Below, piece by piece: positions 16,195 to 16,869 of a stretch of DNA of 16,869 nucleotides; within the stretch, counting starts at the first letter, position 1, and each line of letters begins with the position of its first letter. The notes beneath the pieces were generated by a model. The model was not told where the DNA came from and searched no databases. It saw only the letters and a program-made list of their open reading frames with translations. The translations under genes and the position numbers were made by a program. This DNA comes from Rhodobacteraceae bacterium UBA1957. Lineage in GTDB: Bacteria; Pseudomonadota; Alphaproteobacteria; Rhodobacterales; Rhodobacteraceae. The DNA is taken from NCBI GenBank assembly GCA_002336405.1, contig DDEJ01000092.1:7795-24663 (forward strand). Direction: 5' to 3'.

Positions 16195-16611
16195 TTACCC
16201 ATCTCGTCCGGGTTCGTCTGGATTGCTCGAGAACAATGCGATTTTGTTCCCGTGAGGGTCGCGAAGGTAGCCAACATAAAAGTGAGGTCCATAGGCGTCA
16301 CGAAAGCCCGGTTGGCCCGCGTCAAAACCACCTGCGGCAAGCGCGGCGGAATGAAGATCACGCACCTGTTTTTGACTGCGCGCGTCAAATGCCGTCATAG
16401 TACCGTTCCCAGCCAAAGCCGGACGTCCATCAAAGGGTGATTTCACGTAGAAATCGGGAAGAACGGGTGACTGCCCCGGCTCTACGGGCAGCATGTAACT
16501 TAGATCACCGTGGAACCTTTTCAGGCCATAACCAAGGGCTGGCAGGAACGCGGAATAAAACCGTTCCGCGCAAATAATGTCATCAGCACCAACGGTGACA
16601 TAGGCAATCAT
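16195..16611 (-). CDS. VOC family protein (glyoxalase-like fold)
   Basis: A 138-aa protein of the vicinal oxygen chelate superfamily. The N-terminus MIAYVTVGADD, the SPFDGRPALAGNGTMTAFDA centre and the HFYVGYLRDPHGNKIALF end match a common bacterial VOC subfamily. At the places where metal-binding members have a histidine (strand 1) and a glutamate (after DPxGN), this protein has Tyr4 and Ala, so metal-dependent glyoxalase chemistry is doubtful. The start is set at ATG 16611, with AAGGA 9 bases upstream. An in-frame ATG at 16620 directly abuts that Shine-Dalgarno, which is too close. The stop codon of the small upstream ORF is one base before 16611. The function is unknown. Confidence 0.85.
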   Translation of the reverse strand: MIAYVTVGADDIICAERFYSAFLPALGYGLKRFHGDLSYMLPVEPGQSPVLPDFYVKSPFDGRPALAGNGTMTAFDARSQKQVRDLHSAALAAGGFDAGQPGFRDAYGPHFYVGYLRDPHGNKIALFSSNPDEPGRDG

Positions 16612-16612
16612 T

Positions 16613-16714
16613 CTATGCATTCCTTTTCCGAAGTTTGGTTATGAGCGCAAGTTTACCACAATTCGGGCACACAAACACACAATATGGACCAATAGCCTCA
16701 TTATGAGGCGTCAT
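16613..16714 (-). CDS. Possible small cysteine-rich protein (33 aa)
   Basis: An ATG at 16714 opens a 33-aa frame that ends with TAG at 16615-16613, one base before the VOC start. The peptide contains YCVFVCPNCGK, with three cysteines in a zinc-ribbon-like CPNCG context, and a basic tail KLRKRNA. The tight join to the VOC gene suggests translational coupling. Against it, there is no strong Shine-Dalgarno before its ATG, and the cysteine-rich frame stays open upstream, without ATG, to a TAG near 16785. It may be a remnant or chance. I do not recognise a family. Confidence 0.3.
   Translation of the reverse strand: MTPHNEAIGPYCVFVCPNCGKLALITKLRKRNA
16695..16709. repeat. 15-base palindrome inside the small ORF
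   Basis: GCCTCAT and ATGAGGC are perfect arms around a single T. It is upstream of the VOC gene and could be an operator for it. It overlaps the first codons of the possible 33-aa ORF, which weakens that ORF as a conserved protein. Confidence 0.4.
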
Positions 16715-16869
16715 GCGTGCGGAGCCAGCCCCATCAAAAACGTGCCAACTGCAGACACTCCTTGGCGGTGTATCGCATAACTATGCGTCCAACATTTCAG
16801 GAAGAAACCGATCGGTCCGGTCCCGGATTTCCTGACGCACTTAAACGCCGCTGCCCAATTTACGCCAAG
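16715..16869. other. Right edge: no assignable gene
   Basis: A minus-strand frame is open from the window edge to a TGA at 16713-16711 (last 52 residues of a possible gene, overlapping the small ORF's ATG as ATGA). A plus-strand frame from ATG 16783 is open to the edge. Neither encodes anything I recognise, and only one, or none, can be real. A 14-base palindrome, CGCATA-AC-TATGCG, is at 16774-16787. Confidence 0.3.

Noticed and set aside
16783..16869. Plus-strand partial frame from ATG 16783 to the edge
   Set aside because: No Shine-Dalgarno or recognisable family; a minus-strand frame is equally open over the same bases.

Overview
The window reads as chromosomal DNA of an alphaproteobacterium, most likely a Roseobacter-group member of the Rhodobacterales. 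The grounds are the protein sequences (CcmF, PurL, LysR, fused IorAB) and the gene neighbourhoods argC-ccmE-ccmF-ccmH and purL-bolA-grxD. The DNA has moderate GC content. This placement comes from remembered family sequences, not from a search. I see no phage, insertion sequence, CRISPR array, tRNA or rRNA.

Layout. (1) Positions 113-10224 are one long run of minus-strand genes. In transcription order: a fused 1135-aa indolepyruvate ferredoxin oxidoreductase, a lysophospholipid acyltransferase, murI, argC, ccmE, ccmF, ccmH and a PaaG-like crotonase. Gaps are short (from a 4-base overlap to 94 bases) and hold no obvious terminator, so one or a few long transcripts are plausible. (2) A 192-base divergent region at 10225-10416 carries overlapping inverted repeats and separates the ior gene from a plus-strand lysR gene that starts with TTG. 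(3) Positions 11320-11852 are non-coding: a stem-loop, a strong Rho-independent terminator, then more inverted repeats ahead of purL. (4) purL, bolA and grxD form a compact plus-strand group, with a stem-loop across the purL stop codon. (5) After a 362-base gap with two stem-loops and a good sigma70-like promoter comes a DMT-family (EamA) transporter whose start is probably TTG at 15067. (6) The right end has a minus-strand VOC-family gene, preceded by a possible 33-aa cysteine-rich small ORF that ends 1 base before the VOC start.

How the genes work together. CcmE, CcmF and CcmH act together in cytochrome c maturation (System I): haem chaperone, haem lyase core and apocytochrome thiol reduction. 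ArgC (arginine synthesis), MurI (D-glutamate for peptidoglycan) and the acyltransferase (membrane lipid) are housekeeping genes. The fused IorAB makes arylacetyl-CoA from aryl-pyruvates and is probably controlled by the divergent LysR protein. GrxD and BolA are known partners in iron-sulfur handling. PurL catalyses the fourth step of purine synthesis; its partners PurS and PurQ are not here.

I found no convincing undescribed multi-gene system. The most useful leads are the ior/lysR operator, the candidate sRNA or 3'UTR before the 11516 terminator, the structured purL leader, the purL-bolA stem-loop and the small ORF upstream of the VOC gene.
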